64,000 nucleotides of DNA from an uncultured Porphyromonadaceae bacterium. Its GTDB lineage: Bacteria > Bacteroidota > Bacteroidia > Bacteroidales > Muribaculaceae. Position numbers and translations under genes: made by a program. Under the pieces are notes generated by a model, which ran no database searches, was not told the DNA's origin, and worked only from the letters and a program-made list of their open reading frames with translations. This document shows, piece by piece, positions 17,379 to 26,543 of this stretch. The stretch is from NCBI GenBank assembly GCA_900545955.1, contig URAU01000003.1, forward strand, positions 62,001 to 126,000, written 5' to 3'. Position 1 is the first letter of the stretch. Each line of letters starts with the position of its first letter.

Positions 17379-18506
17379 ATGAAAAGATACATTCACATAC
17401 TCCTGGTTGCTCTCGCCGCAATTGTTGGGTCTGCCCCGGCGATTATGGCTGAGCCTGCCGTGGAAAAAGCTGTCACGGAGAAGCTCGAGGAGACCGTGGC
17501 GGCTGCCGAGGAGGAAAAGCCCGACCTCAAGGAGACCATTTTCGAGCATCTGGGCGATGCCTACGGTTGGGAGGTGCCTTTCAACCACCATAAGCGTATG
17601 CCCCTTCCGATAATTGTTATCGGAAAAGACGGACTTCATATCTTCTCGTCTGCACGTCTGGATCATGGCGCAAGCTATACCGACGGCAACGCTACCTTCC
17701 GCATCGCCTCCGAAGGCGACTACAAGGGAAAAGTCGTCGAAATCGTCGCCGGCAAGGAGTTCAAGCCCTGGGATATATCAATAACCAAAAATGTGTGCGC
17801 TATTTTCATCGCGTGCATTATCGTACTTGCCTGCTGCCTGATGCTCGCGCGCTGGCACCGTCATAATCCATACAAGGCTCCCAGAAAGGGCCTTGGTGCT
17901 TTCGAGGCGCTTGTCGATTTCATCTATGTAGGTGTCATAAAGGCCACCTTGAAGGATAAAGCCGCCCGTTTCGCTCCATATCTGCTCACGGTGTTCTTCT
18001 TTATCTTCTTCATGAACCTGTTGGGCCTGATTGTGGTATTCCCTGGTGGTGCGAACGTTACGGGTAATATCGCCGTTACGCTTGTGCTTGCGCTGATGAC
18101 GTTCTTCATGACCAATCTTTTCGGCACCAAGCATTACTGGAAGGAAATATTTTGGCCTGATGTTCCTATCTGGCTCAAGTTCCCGATTCCCATCATGCAG
18201 GTTATCGAGATTTTCGGTATATTCACCAAGCCTGCCGCACTTACTGTCCGTCTCTTCGCCAATATGATGGGCGGCCACATGATTGTACTGGTGCTGACGC
18301 TCCTTATTTTCATTTTTGGAGCGATGGGATATGCAGTTGCTTCCGGTACGGCCGTCATATCTGTCCTCTTCTCGGTGTTCATGCTGCTTATCGATGTGCT
18401 CGTGAGCTTCATCCAGGCATATGTGTTCACCATGCTCTCCACCATATTTATCTCGCTTGCTCAGGAAAATCCGCATGAAGAGCATCATGCCGAACCCGCA
18501 AAGTGA
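17379..18506 (+). CDS. atpB: ATP synthase Fo subunit a
   Basis: Subunit a forms the ion half-channels next to the c-ring. The protein is 375 residues, much longer than the E. coli form, because about 140 residues precede the first conserved helix: a signal-like segment (LLVALAAIVGSAPAIMA), an acidic stretch and a small soluble region. This extension is typical of Bacteroidota. The core includes TVRLFANMMGGHMIVL with the essential Arg, and the final helix FIQAYVFTMLSTIFISLA. No atpI gene is found between atpC and atpB. Confidence 0.95.
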   Translation: MKRYIHILLVALAAIVGSAPAIMAEPAVEKAVTEKLEETVAAAEEEKPDLKETIFEHLGDAYGWEVPFNHHKRMPLPIIVIGKDGLHIFSSARLDHGASYTDGNATFRIASEGDYKGKVVEIVAGKEFKPWDISITKNVCAIFIACIIVLACCLMLARWHRHNPYKAPRKGLGAFEALVDFIYVGVIKATLKDKAARFAPYLLTVFFFIFFMNLLGLIVVFPGGANVTGNIAVTLVLALMTFFMTNLFGTKHYWKEIFWPDVPIWLKFPIPIMQVIEIFGIFTKPAALTVRLFANMMGGHMIVLVLTLLIFIFGAMGYAVASGTAVISVLFSVFMLLIDVLVSFIQAYVFTMLSTIFISLAQENPHEEHHAEPAK

Positions 18507-18595
18507 CAACCCTCTGAATCTGATAAATCTCTCCGAACTTTCGGAACGCGTAAACATAAAAATAGTAAACATAACCACCCTAAATTCTTAAAACT

Positions 18596-18838
18596 ATGTT
18601 AGGATTGATTTTAGCTGCTGAAGCTCTCGTAGGTCTGGGCGCATCCATTGGCGCAGGTATCGCTGCAATCGCTGCCGGTATCGGTATCGGTAAGATCGGT
18701 TCGTCGGCCATGGAAGCCATCGCTCGTCAGCCCGAGGCAGCAGGCGATATCCGTTCGAACATGATTGTGATTGCCGCCCTCGTCGAAGGTGTGGCTCTTT
18801 TCGCCGTCATCGTCTGCGTACTCGCCCTCTTCGTCTGA
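18596..18838 (+). CDS. atpE: ATP synthase Fo subunit c
   Basis: An 80-residue two-helix hairpin that forms the rotor ring. The polar loop ARQPEAAGDIRSN is in place, and the ion-binding Glu lies in ALVEGVALFAV of helix 2. Sodium-type rings usually have a Ser or Thr straight after this Glu and a Gln in helix 1; here the residues are Gly and Ile, so proton coupling is more likely. The 190-base gap that follows holds two hairpins that may stabilise this message. Confidence 0.95.
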   Translation: MLGLILAAEALVGLGASIGAGIAAIAAGIGIGKIGSSAMEAIARQPEAAGDIRSNMIVIAALVEGVALFAVIVCVLALFV

Positions 18839-18850
18839 TCGGCAGTTTTC

Positions 18851-18929
18851 CGCCGGCTTCAGGCAGGAAGCTGGTCTGACCCCTTACGTCGGCTCCGCGC
18901 CCCGCATTGCGTGGCGCGGGGGCGGCCGA
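18851..18929 (+). other. Two stable hairpins between atpE and atpF
   Basis: Hairpin 1: 18853-18860 with 18867-18874 (8 bp with one G-U). Hairpin 2: CCGCGCC at 18895-18901 with GGCGCGG at 18913-18919, extended by 18889-18893 with 18925-18929. No T-run follows, so transcription probably continues into atpF. They may protect the atpE end of the message or partly terminate, matching the high demand for subunit c. Confidence 0.5.
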
Positions 18930-19029
18930 AGGTCGGAAAGTCCTTGAGGCCGTATTTTACTCTTTGTGCTTACGGCCCGCGTCTCTCTTCTTTTGAAATT
19001 ATTTAAATCTGCAATCTCAACCCAAGCAA

Positions 19030-19527
19030 ATGGAACTTTTTAAAGTTGATTTCGGCCTGACTATATGGATGTTCGTGGCTTTCGCGATACTTTTCTTCAT
19101 CCTTTGGAAATTCGCGTGGCCCGCTATTCTGAAAGGTATGGAAAACCGTGCCGACCTGATAGATAAGGGCGTGGAATATGCCCAGAACGCCAAGCAGCAA
19201 CTCGACAATGCTCAGGTTGAGGCTCAGAAATATATGGCTGAGGCACGTCATCAGCAGGCCGACATGCTTGCCGAGGCCAATAAGATGAAGACTCAGATCA
19301 TCGAGGAGGCCCGCAACGAAGCCAAAAAGGAAGCACAGAAGGTAATGGACGCCGCCAAGCTCTCTATCGAGCAGAACCGCAAGGAAGCCGAAAAGAGTCT
19401 TCGCGACCAGGTTAGCCGCTACGCGCTCGAAATCGCCGACCAGGTAACCCGTACCCAGCTGAAAAACGACCGCTCGCAGCAGCAGCTTGTCGACAATCTC
19501 CTCGACGAACTCGAAACTAAAAACTGA
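19030..19527 (+). CDS. atpF: ATP synthase Fo subunit b
   Basis: A 165-residue stator subunit: one membrane helix at about 9-30 (LTIWMFVAFAILFFILWKFAWPAIL) followed by a long Ala/Glu/Lys/Gln-rich helix that dimerises and reaches up to subunit delta. Length is normal and only one b-type gene is present, so a homodimer is expected. Its 190-base distance from atpE is the widest gap within the atp genes. Confidence 0.93.
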   Translation: MELFKVDFGLTIWMFVAFAILFFILWKFAWPAILKGMENRADLIDKGVEYAQNAKQQLDNAQVEAQKYMAEARHQQADMLAEANKMKTQIIEEARNEAKKEAQKVMDAAKLSIEQNRKEAEKSLRDQVSRYALEIADQVTRTQLKNDRSQQQLVDNLLDELETKN

Positions 19528-19623
19528 ACGGACGTCATCGGTCGCTTCGGAATATTTCCCGACAGACTGCACGACGACCATAACAGACATCAATAGCTTA
19601 AATACTTTCCAAGCCGACAAATA

Positions 19624-20166
19624 ATGAACGAAGGTCTTATTCCTCATAGATATGCAAAGGCACTCCTGAAGTTCGCCATCGAGAAGGGTGCCGACAAGCA
19701 TCTGTACGAGCTTATGAACAGGCTGCAGGATGCCTTCCGGCAGTTCCCCGACCTCGACGCGTCGATGTCGAACCCGTTTATCGACTCGGCTAAGAAAGTA
19801 CAGCTGCTTCTTACAGCAGCCGGAGCCCAACCGACCGACGAGGTCTACTCCGACTTCCTCAAATTGCTCAGAAACAACAACCGTCTTTCCATGGCCCGCG
19901 CTATCGCCATCGCATACGCCGACGCCTACCGGAAGATGAACCATATATATCAGGTGGAGGTTTCGGCCGCCGCACCGCTCGACAAGGATAGCGAGGAACG
20001 CCTTAAAAAGCTCATCCTCCGGCATCTCGAGGGCGGCACGATGGAATACAGCTTCCGGCTCGACCCCTCGCTTATCGGCGGATTCGCCGTGAAAGTCGGC
20101 TCCGAACGCCTCGATGCCTCGGTTAAGAACGACCTCAACCGAATAAGGCAGAAGCTTCTCGGCTGA
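19624..20166 (+). CDS. atpH: ATP synthase F1 subunit delta
   Basis: A 180-residue subunit that ties the b-dimer to the F1 head. It opens with the family pattern GLIPHRYAKALLKFAIEKG and ends with the conserved DPSLIGGFAVKVGSERLDASVKNDLNRIRQKL segment. It sits between atpF and atpA as in most operons. Confidence 0.93.
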   Translation: MNEGLIPHRYAKALLKFAIEKGADKHLYELMNRLQDAFRQFPDLDASMSNPFIDSAKKVQLLLTAAGAQPTDEVYSDFLKLLRNNNRLSMARAIAIAYADAYRKMNHIYQVEVSAAAPLDKDSEERLKKLILRHLEGGTMEYSFRLDPSLIGGFAVKVGSERLDASVKNDLNRIRQKLLG

Positions 20167-20238
20167 TGTCCCACGTCTGTCCGAAAGAATTCTTGAATTC
20201 AGAAATAATATCACTCTCACATATACACATTCCCACTA

Positions 20239-21813
20239 ATGATTAATCCAAGCGAAATTTCAGAAGTTTTAAAACAACAGCTTGAAAGTGTGAACCGCAC
20301 GGTTGCCTTCGAGGAAGTAGGTACGGTTCTTGAGGTAGGCGACGGCGTGGCCCACGTGTATGGCCTCGACAACGTCTGCGCCAACGAGCTTGTGGAATTT
20401 GAAAACGGCGTTAAGGGTGTAGCCCTCAACCTTGAGGAAAGCAATGTGGGCGTGATTCTTCTGAACGACGTCAACAAGGTTACCGAAAACATGACCGTGA
20501 AGCGCACCGGCGAAATCGCCTCCATTCCTGTAGGCGAAGGTGTTTTTGGCCGTGTAATCAATATCCTCGGCGAGCCTATCGACGGCCGTGGTCCCATTCA
20601 GGGCGAGCGAATCCTCATGCCGCTCGAACGCAAGGCCCCGGGCGTAATATTCCGTCAGCCGGTTAAGCAGCCGCTCCAGACCGGCATCAAGGCTGTCGAT
20701 TCCATGGTGCCCATCGGCCGCGGTCAGCGTGAGCTTATCATCGGCGACCGCCAGATAGGCAAGACCGCGATTGCCATCGACACCATCATCAACCAGCGCA
20801 AGAACTACGAAGAGGGAAAACCCGTATACTGCATCTATGTGGCTATCGGCCAGAAGGCCTCCTCGGTTGCCGCAATAGTAGAAACGCTCCGTCAGCATGG
20901 CGCGCTCGACTATACCTGTGTGGTTGCAGCCACTGCTTCCGATTCTGCCGCCATGCGCTATTATTCGCCTTTCGCAGGCGTTGCTATCGGTGAATATATC
21001 CGCGATACCGGCCGCGACGCCCTTATCGTCTACGACGACCTCTCGAAGCAGGCCGTCGCCTACCGCGAGATTTCTCTTATCCTCAAGCGCCCCTCGGGCC
21101 GCGAGGCTTATCCCGGCGATATCTTCTACCTCCACTCGCGTCTGCTCGAGCGTGCCGCAAAAATCATCGACAACCAGCAGGTGGCCGAGAGTATGAACGA
21201 CCTTCCCGAAGTCCTCAAAGACCGTGTGAAAGGCGGAGGCTCCCTTACGGCGCTTCCTATCATCGAGACCCAGGCCGGCGACGTATCCGCCTATATTCCT
21301 ACCAACGTGATTTCGATTACCGATGGTCAGATTTATCTGGAGACCGCACTCTTCAACCGCGGTATCCGTCCGGCCATCAATGTCGGTATTTCCGTTTCGC
21401 GTGTGGGCGGTAACGCCCAGATTAAGTCGATGAAGAAAGTGGCCGGTACGCTGAAAATCGACCAGGCTCAGTTCCGCGAGCTCGAATCGTTCACCAAATT
21501 CGGTGGCGACATCGACCCCGTTACCGCCCGCGTCATCGACCGTGGCCGTAAGAACGAACGCCTTCTCATTCAGCCCCAGTACAAGCCCTGGGCTGTTGAA
21601 GATGAGGTTGCCGTTATCTATTGCGGTGTAAACGGCCTGCTCGGCAATGTGCCAGTCGACAAGGTGGCCGACTTCCAGGAGGCTCTCCTGCAGCTGCTCC
21701 ACGCCAAGCATCAGGCCGATGTGCTTGATGTGATTAAGGCCGGTCAGCTCACCGACGACTGCACCGCCAAACTCACCGCTGCCGCCAACGAAGTGGCCGC
21801 ACGCTATAACTGA
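20239..21813 (+). CDS. atpA: ATP synthase F1 subunit alpha
   Basis: The non-catalytic nucleotide-binding partner of beta, 524 residues. Its P-loop reads GDRQIGKT at about 169-176 (often GDRQTGKT elsewhere; the GxxxxGKT core is intact). Further marks are YDDLSKQAVAYREISLILKRPSGREAYPGD and the ISVSRVGGNAQ segment. Length and domain order are normal. Confidence 0.97.
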   Translation: MINPSEISEVLKQQLESVNRTVAFEEVGTVLEVGDGVAHVYGLDNVCANELVEFENGVKGVALNLEESNVGVILLNDVNKVTENMTVKRTGEIASIPVGEGVFGRVINILGEPIDGRGPIQGERILMPLERKAPGVIFRQPVKQPLQTGIKAVDSMVPIGRGQRELIIGDRQIGKTAIAIDTIINQRKNYEEGKPVYCIYVAIGQKASSVAAIVETLRQHGALDYTCVVAATASDSAAMRYYSPFAGVAIGEYIRDTGRDALIVYDDLSKQAVAYREISLILKRPSGREAYPGDIFYLHSRLLERAAKIIDNQQVAESMNDLPEVLKDRVKGGGSLTALPIIETQAGDVSAYIPTNVISITDGQIYLETALFNRGIRPAINVGISVSRVGGNAQIKSMKKVAGTLKIDQAQFRELESFTKFGGDIDPVTARVIDRGRKNERLLIQPQYKPWAVEDEVAVIYCGVNGLLGNVPVDKVADFQEALLQLLHAKHQADVLDVIKAGQLTDDCTAKLTAAANEVAARYN

Positions 21814-21861
21814 TTGCAGCATCATAAACTGATTGTAACAATAATCCCTAACAGACACTGA

Positions 21862-22743
21862 ATGGCAACTCTCAGAGAACTCAAAGGCCGCATCGGATCC
21901 GTGGCGTCGTCGGAAAAAATCACCGGCGCCATGAAGATGATTTCGTCGGCCAAGATGCATAAGGCCGAGCTGGCGTTGAAGCAGTTGCGTCCGTTTCGCG
22001 ATCAGGTCGAGACGGTTATCGCCAATCTTCTCAGCTCCGATGCCTCTTTCTCTTCCCCGCTTATGGAGGAGCGGCCGGTAGCCCGCGTCGCTCTTGTGGT
22101 GTGGGGCTCCGACGATGGTCTCTGCGGTGCCTATAATGTGAATATCTTCAAGCTTCTGCTTCAGCGGATTGCCGAGCTGCGCTCGCAGCTGGGCGATGCA
22201 GCCGAAATAGATGTTTTGGCCGTTGGTTCCAAAATGGCCAAGGCCGTTGGCAAACTCCGCCTTCCCGGCGTGAAAGGTGTTGCGGCGCAGGGTGTCGACT
22301 CCAAATCTGCCGAGACTGCCGTGCGCGATTTTACCTTCGCCCTCCGCGATGCATTTCTTTCCGGTAGTTACGACCGGGTCGATATGCTCTATATGTCGTT
22401 CAAGAGCGTCAGCCGTCAGCGTCCGGAGTTCCAGCAGCTCCTTCCCGTATCGTATTTCGCATTTTCGGCCGGAGCCGAAGGTCGTTCGGTCAAGCCTTAT
22501 ATCTTCGAGCCCGACGTTGCAAGCATCTTTACCGCCATTCTGCCGCTGTATCTGCTCTCGGTGGTATCAGATGTTTTCACCGAAAACCGCGCTTCGGAGC
22601 AGGCAGCCCGCGTAATGGCCATGCAGAGCGCCAACGACAACGCCAAGAAGCTTCACGACCAGCTCCAGCTGGAGTTCAACAAACTGCGCCAGCAGGCCAT
22701 CACCACCGAACTGCTCGACATCCTCGGCGGTCAGGTGAAATAA
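21862..22743 (+). CDS. atpG: ATP synthase F1 subunit gamma
   Basis: The central rotor shaft, 293 residues. It starts with TLRELKGRIGSVASSEKITGAMKMISSAKM and ends with a helix containing SANDNAKKLHDQLQLEFNKLRQQAITTELLDI, the family's diagnostic terminal coiled coil. It is the last atp gene; nuoI starts only 43 bases later on the same strand. Confidence 0.95.
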   Translation: MATLRELKGRIGSVASSEKITGAMKMISSAKMHKAELALKQLRPFRDQVETVIANLLSSDASFSSPLMEERPVARVALVVWGSDDGLCGAYNVNIFKLLLQRIAELRSQLGDAAEIDVLAVGSKMAKAVGKLRLPGVKGVAAQGVDSKSAETAVRDFTFALRDAFLSGSYDRVDMLYMSFKSVSRQRPEFQQLLPVSYFAFSAGAEGRSVKPYIFEPDVASIFTAILPLYLLSVVSDVFTENRASEQAARVMAMQSANDNAKKLHDQLQLEFNKLRQQAITTELLDILGGQVK

Positions 22744-22786
22744 CTTTGAAAAAACTGAAAAATAAACCACATATCAGATTTAACCA

Positions 22787-23572
22787 ATGGGTAGTGTAAA
22801 AGATTATTTTTCGTCTTTAGGCAAGGGAATCTCGAGTCTCGTGAAGGGTCTTGAGGTTACCGGAAAGGAATTCGTCACGCCTAAGATAACAGAAAAATAC
22901 CCCGACAACCGCGATGAGATGCATGTGGCCCAGCGTTTCCGCGCCACTCTGGAATTCATCTACGACGAGGAGGGGAATCATAAATGTATTGCCTGCGGCA
23001 CCTGCGAGCGCAACTGCCCCAACGGCACCATCACCGTGGAGACCAAGATGGTCGATACCTGGGATGGAAAGAAGAAGAAAAAGCTCGACCGGTATATCTA
23101 CGACCTCGGCAGCTGCACATTCTGTCAGCTGTGCGTTACTACCTGCCCGACCAATGCAATCCGCTTCAGCAATGATTTCGAGCAGGCTGTATTTACCCGC
23201 GAAAAGCTTGTGAAGCAGCTTAACTATCTGCCCGAGAAACCCGCGCCCAAGCCTACTCCCGAGCAGATTGCCAAGCTTGAGGCAGAAAAGAAAGCCAAGA
23301 TAGAGGCTGCCAAGGCTGCTATGGCCGCCAAGAAGGCTGCTGAAGCCGCCGGCGCTGATAAAGCAGCCGCTCCTGCCGATAAAGCTGCTGCACCTGTTGC
23401 TGCCGCCCCGGCCAAACCTGCCGTAGACGACGAAAAGATTAAGAAGGCCCTCGCCGCCGCGGGCGGTGACCCCGAAAAGGAAGCCAAAATCCGAGCCGCC
23501 CTCGAAAAGGCTGCCCGTCTCAAGGCCGAGCGCGAAGCCGCAAAAGGCGCTTCCGACGCCCCCAAAGCCTGA
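22787..23572 (+). CDS. nuoI: Complex I subunit NuoI with a long Ala/Lys-rich tail
   Basis: NuoI carries clusters N6a and N6b on the peripheral arm. Both ligand sets are present: CIACGTCERNCP at about 66-77 and CTFCQLCVTTCP at about 110-121. The usual protein ends near residue 150-165; this one continues to 261 with a tail from about 148 made of Pro, Ala, Lys and Glu (KPAPKPTPEQIAKLEAEKK, then repeated Ala-Ala-Lys and PADKAA units). The tail may tether a partner protein in place of the missing NuoEFG module, but this is speculation. Confidence 0.93.
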   Translation: MGSVKDYFSSLGKGISSLVKGLEVTGKEFVTPKITEKYPDNRDEMHVAQRFRATLEFIYDEEGNHKCIACGTCERNCPNGTITVETKMVDTWDGKKKKKLDRYIYDLGSCTFCQLCVTTCPTNAIRFSNDFEQAVFTREKLVKQLNYLPEKPAPKPTPEQIAKLEAEKKAKIEAAKAAMAAKKAAEAAGADKAAAPADKAAAPVAAAPAKPAVDDEKIKKALAAAGGDPEKEAKIRAALEKAARLKAEREAAKGASDAPKA

Positions 23573-23621
23573 CCCCCGGGCGTCTCCCTGTATAGATAAT
23601 AATAAATCATAGTTATATAAG

Positions 23622-24134
23622 ATGGAATCAGTAGGAAGTATCATCGTTTATATGATAATCGCTCTGTCGATTATCGTCTTCTCGGTGCTTGCTGTTACGA
23701 CACGCAAGATTCTGCGTGCTGCCACTTACTTGCTGTTCGCGCTTTTTGCGACGGCCGCCCTCTATTTCCAGCTCGACTACGAGTTTCTGGGTGCCGTGCA
23801 GATTGCCGTCTATGCCGGCGGTATAGTGGTGCTGTTTGTGTTCTCAATTTTGCTGACAAGCCACCCCGGCGACAACACTCCGGCTCTCGTGTCGCAGAAA
23901 CGCGTCCTCGGGCTTATCGCGGCTGTGGCGATGTTCCTCGTCACGGGCTATTCGCTCATCAGCCGTTGCTCTTTCCTTTCGGCAACCGCCTCGGGCGATA
24001 ACCCCCTTATGGAGGAAATCGGCACCGCGCTTATGGGTACCGGCCACGGCCAGTATCTCCTCCCGTTCGAGGCCATAAGCGTTCTGCTGCTTGCGTGCAT
24101 TATCGGTGGCGTTGTAATCGCCCGTAAAAATTAA
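23622..24134 (+). CDS. nuoJ: Complex I subunit NuoJ
   Basis: A 170-residue membrane subunit with five predicted helices. It has the family motif LDYEFLGAVQIAVYAGGIVVLFVFSILLT near 47-75, containing the helix with a pi-bulge that links the quinone cavity to the antiporter subunits. It lies 49 bases after nuoI and 19 bases before nuoK. Confidence 0.93.
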   Translation: MESVGSIIVYMIIALSIIVFSVLAVTTRKILRAATYLLFALFATAALYFQLDYEFLGAVQIAVYAGGIVVLFVFSILLTSHPGDNTPALVSQKRVLGLIAAVAMFLVTGYSLISRCSFLSATASGDNPLMEEIGTALMGTGHGQYLLPFEAISVLLLACIIGGVVIARKN

Positions 24135-24153
24135 CCGCTGTAGTTAAGGAATC

Positions 24154-24465
24154 ATGGATCTGACAATTCTCTATTATCTTATTCCGAGCCTTTTCATGTT
24201 CTGCTGCGGTGTCTACGGTTTTATTACCCGTCGCAACATGATTGCCATGCTCGTGTCGCTTGAGCTGATGCTCAATTCGGTCGACATTAATTTTGTGGTG
24301 TTCAACCGCTTCCTGTTCCCCGGCGAAATGGAGGGAATGTTCTTCTCGCTCTTTGCAATCGGCCTCGCCGCTGCGGAGACCGCTCTCGCCATCGCTATTA
24401 TTATCAACGTGTTCCGCGTGTCGAAGAATATCGATGTGCGCGACGTCAACAAAATGAAATTCTAA
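24154..24465 (+). CDS. nuoK: Complex I subunit NuoK
   Basis: A 103-residue protein with three membrane helices. Two buried glutamates needed for proton transfer are visible, in MLVSLELMLNSVDINF and in GLAAAETALAIAIIIN. It ends six bases before nuoL. Confidence 0.94.
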   Translation: MDLTILYYLIPSLFMFCCGVYGFITRRNMIAMLVSLELMLNSVDINFVVFNRFLFPGEMEGMFFSLFAIGLAAAETALAIAIIINVFRVSKNIDVRDVNKMKF

Positions 24466-24471
24466 GGCGCC

Positions 24472-26499
24472 ATGCAACCAGTAATTCCTATCATTATCCT
24501 CGCCTTGCCGCTTGCCATGTTCCTCTTCCTGGGACTCTGCGGCCATAAGATGAGCCACCGCCTTGCCGGTATCTTCGGCACCGCAGGTATGGGTGTCACC
24601 ATGGTGCTTGCCTATATCACGGCATTCACCTATTTCTTCTCGGGAAGCCCCGAGTTTGTCGACGCCGAAAACCATGTGCGCCTGCAGGCTGTGATTTTCA
24701 ATCAGGACTGGCTTTCGTTCACCGATAGCCTCGTAATCCGTCTCGGATTCCTCCTCGACCCGATTTCCGCTCTTCTCCTGGTGGTTATCACCACCATCTC
24801 TTTCATGGTCCATCTCTATAGCAACGGCTATATGCGCGACCATCATGGAGTGTGGGAGACCGGCTTCCAGCGTTTCTATGCTTTCCTGTCGCTTTTCAGC
24901 TTCTCGATGCTCGGTCTCGTAGTCGCCACCAACATTTTCCAGATGTATATCTTCTGGGAGCTTGTAGGTGCGTCGTCCTACCTCCTCATCGGTTTCTACT
25001 ACACCAAGCCTTCCGCCGTCTCGGCTTCGAAGAAAGCGTTTATCGTAACGCGCTTCGCCGACCTTGGATTCCTGCTCGGTATCCTCGTGTTGAGCTTCTA
25101 TACCGGTACGTTCAACTTCACCGACCTTACCTCTACGCCCGTAACCGACGGCGTCTATCAGATCAGTGAAGGCACCGCCGAAGGTATCCGCAACATTTTC
25201 GCCACTTCGGCCGCTCCCACCTTCATGGGGGCTTCGGTGCTCACCTGGGCGCTCGTGCTCATCTTCATGGGCGGTATGGGTAAGTCGGCTATGATGCCGC
25301 TCCACATCTGGCTCCCCGACGCCATGGAAGGCCCGACTCCTGTTTCGGCCCTCATCCATGCCGCTACTATGGTTGTGGCAGGTGTTTACCTCGTTGCCCG
25401 TCTGTTCCCGCTCTACCTTATGGAGACGGCCGCCCTCGATATCATCGTGGTAGTCGGTGCTCTCACGGCCTTCTATGCCGCCATGGTGGCCTGCACGCAG
25501 GTCGACATCAAGCGCGTGCTCGCCTTCTCCACCATCTCGCAGATTGCATTCATGATGGTTTCGCTCGGCGTTGCCCGTCCGGAATTCCACCATGGCCTCG
25601 GCTACATGGCCGGTATGTTCCATCTGTTCACCCACGCAATGTTTAAGGCGCTCCTCTTCCTCTGCGCCGGCGCGCTGATCCATGCTATCGGTTCAAACAA
25701 CTACACCGAGATGCACGGTCTCCGCAAATACATGCCCATTACCCATATCACCTTCCTCATCGGCTGTCTGGCTATCGCGGGCATCATCCCCTTCGCCGGA
25801 TTCTTCTCGAAGGATGAAATCCTGACGGCCACGATGGGCCACTCCACTTTCTGGTATCTCTGGATGTCGCTCGTGGCCGGTCTGACCGCCTTCTATATGT
25901 TCCGCCTCTACTACCTCATCTTCTGGTGGAAGGAACATAAAGTGCCCGAAGGTCATCACGCCCCCCACGACCAGCCCTGGACCATGACGCTTCCGCTCGT
26001 GATTCTCGCCGCCATCAGCTGCGTTGCCGGTTTCGTGCCCATGGGCAACCTCGTCACCTGGAACGGCCACGAGATGTTCGACCACGTCAACTTCTTCACC
26101 AACCTCGGCGCTCTCGACTGGAGCGTGGCCGGAATCAGCCTCGCCGTCGCCATCGTGGCAATACTCATCGCCACGAAGATGTACAAGACCGAGAACGACC
26201 TCCCCGCAAAGATGAAGAGCGCTCTTCCTCGCCTTTGGGACTGGTGCTACCACCGCTTCTACTGGGACGAGCTCTACATGTTCATCACCCATAAGATTAT
26301 CTTCGGCTGCATCTCGAAGCCTATCGCCTGGTTCGACCGCCACATTGTCGACGGCACCATGGACGGTTTCGCCTACTGCACTCAGAAGGCTTCCGAAGCA
26401 ATCAAGGGCCTTCAGTCGGGCAATGTGCAGACCTATGTATGGTTCTACCTCGTCGGCGCCCTCCTTCTCGGCGCTGTCACAGCCATCTGCCTTATCTGA
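24472..26499 (+). CDS. nuoL: Complex I antiporter-like subunit NuoL
   Basis: A 675-residue proton-pumping subunit of the Mrp antiporter type. The core has the signature WELVGASSYLLIGFYY and WLPDAMEGPTPVSALIHAATMVVAGVYL around residues 165 and 285, with key Lys residues in GGMGKSAMMPLHIWLP. The C-terminal part includes the extra helix region that spans NuoM and NuoN (about 540-675). Length is normal. Confidence 0.95.
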   Translation: MQPVIPIIILALPLAMFLFLGLCGHKMSHRLAGIFGTAGMGVTMVLAYITAFTYFFSGSPEFVDAENHVRLQAVIFNQDWLSFTDSLVIRLGFLLDPISALLLVVITTISFMVHLYSNGYMRDHHGVWETGFQRFYAFLSLFSFSMLGLVVATNIFQMYIFWELVGASSYLLIGFYYTKPSAVSASKKAFIVTRFADLGFLLGILVLSFYTGTFNFTDLTSTPVTDGVYQISEGTAEGIRNIFATSAAPTFMGASVLTWALVLIFMGGMGKSAMMPLHIWLPDAMEGPTPVSALIHAATMVVAGVYLVARLFPLYLMETAALDIIVVVGALTAFYAAMVACTQVDIKRVLAFSTISQIAFMMVSLGVARPEFHHGLGYMAGMFHLFTHAMFKALLFLCAGALIHAIGSNNYTEMHGLRKYMPITHITFLIGCLAIAGIIPFAGFFSKDEILTATMGHSTFWYLWMSLVAGLTAFYMFRLYYLIFWWKEHKVPEGHHAPHDQPWTMTLPLVILAAISCVAGFVPMGNLVTWNGHEMFDHVNFFTNLGALDWSVAGISLAVAIVAILIATKMYKTENDLPAKMKSALPRLWDWCYHRFYWDELYMFITHKIIFGCISKPIAWFDRHIVDGTMDGFAYCTQKASEAIKGLQSGNVQTYVWFYLVGALLLGAVTAICLI

Positions 26500-26543
26500 T
26501 AATTAACCGATTCTGAACACAGTACAAATATCATAAAACAGAC

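Noticed and set aside
20269..21960. Long open frame on the minus strand across atpA, with similar ones opposite nuoCD, atpD, nuoL and bamA
   Set aside because: These are mirror frames of highly expressed genes with strong codon bias. They lack domain-like sequence and the sense genes are certain.
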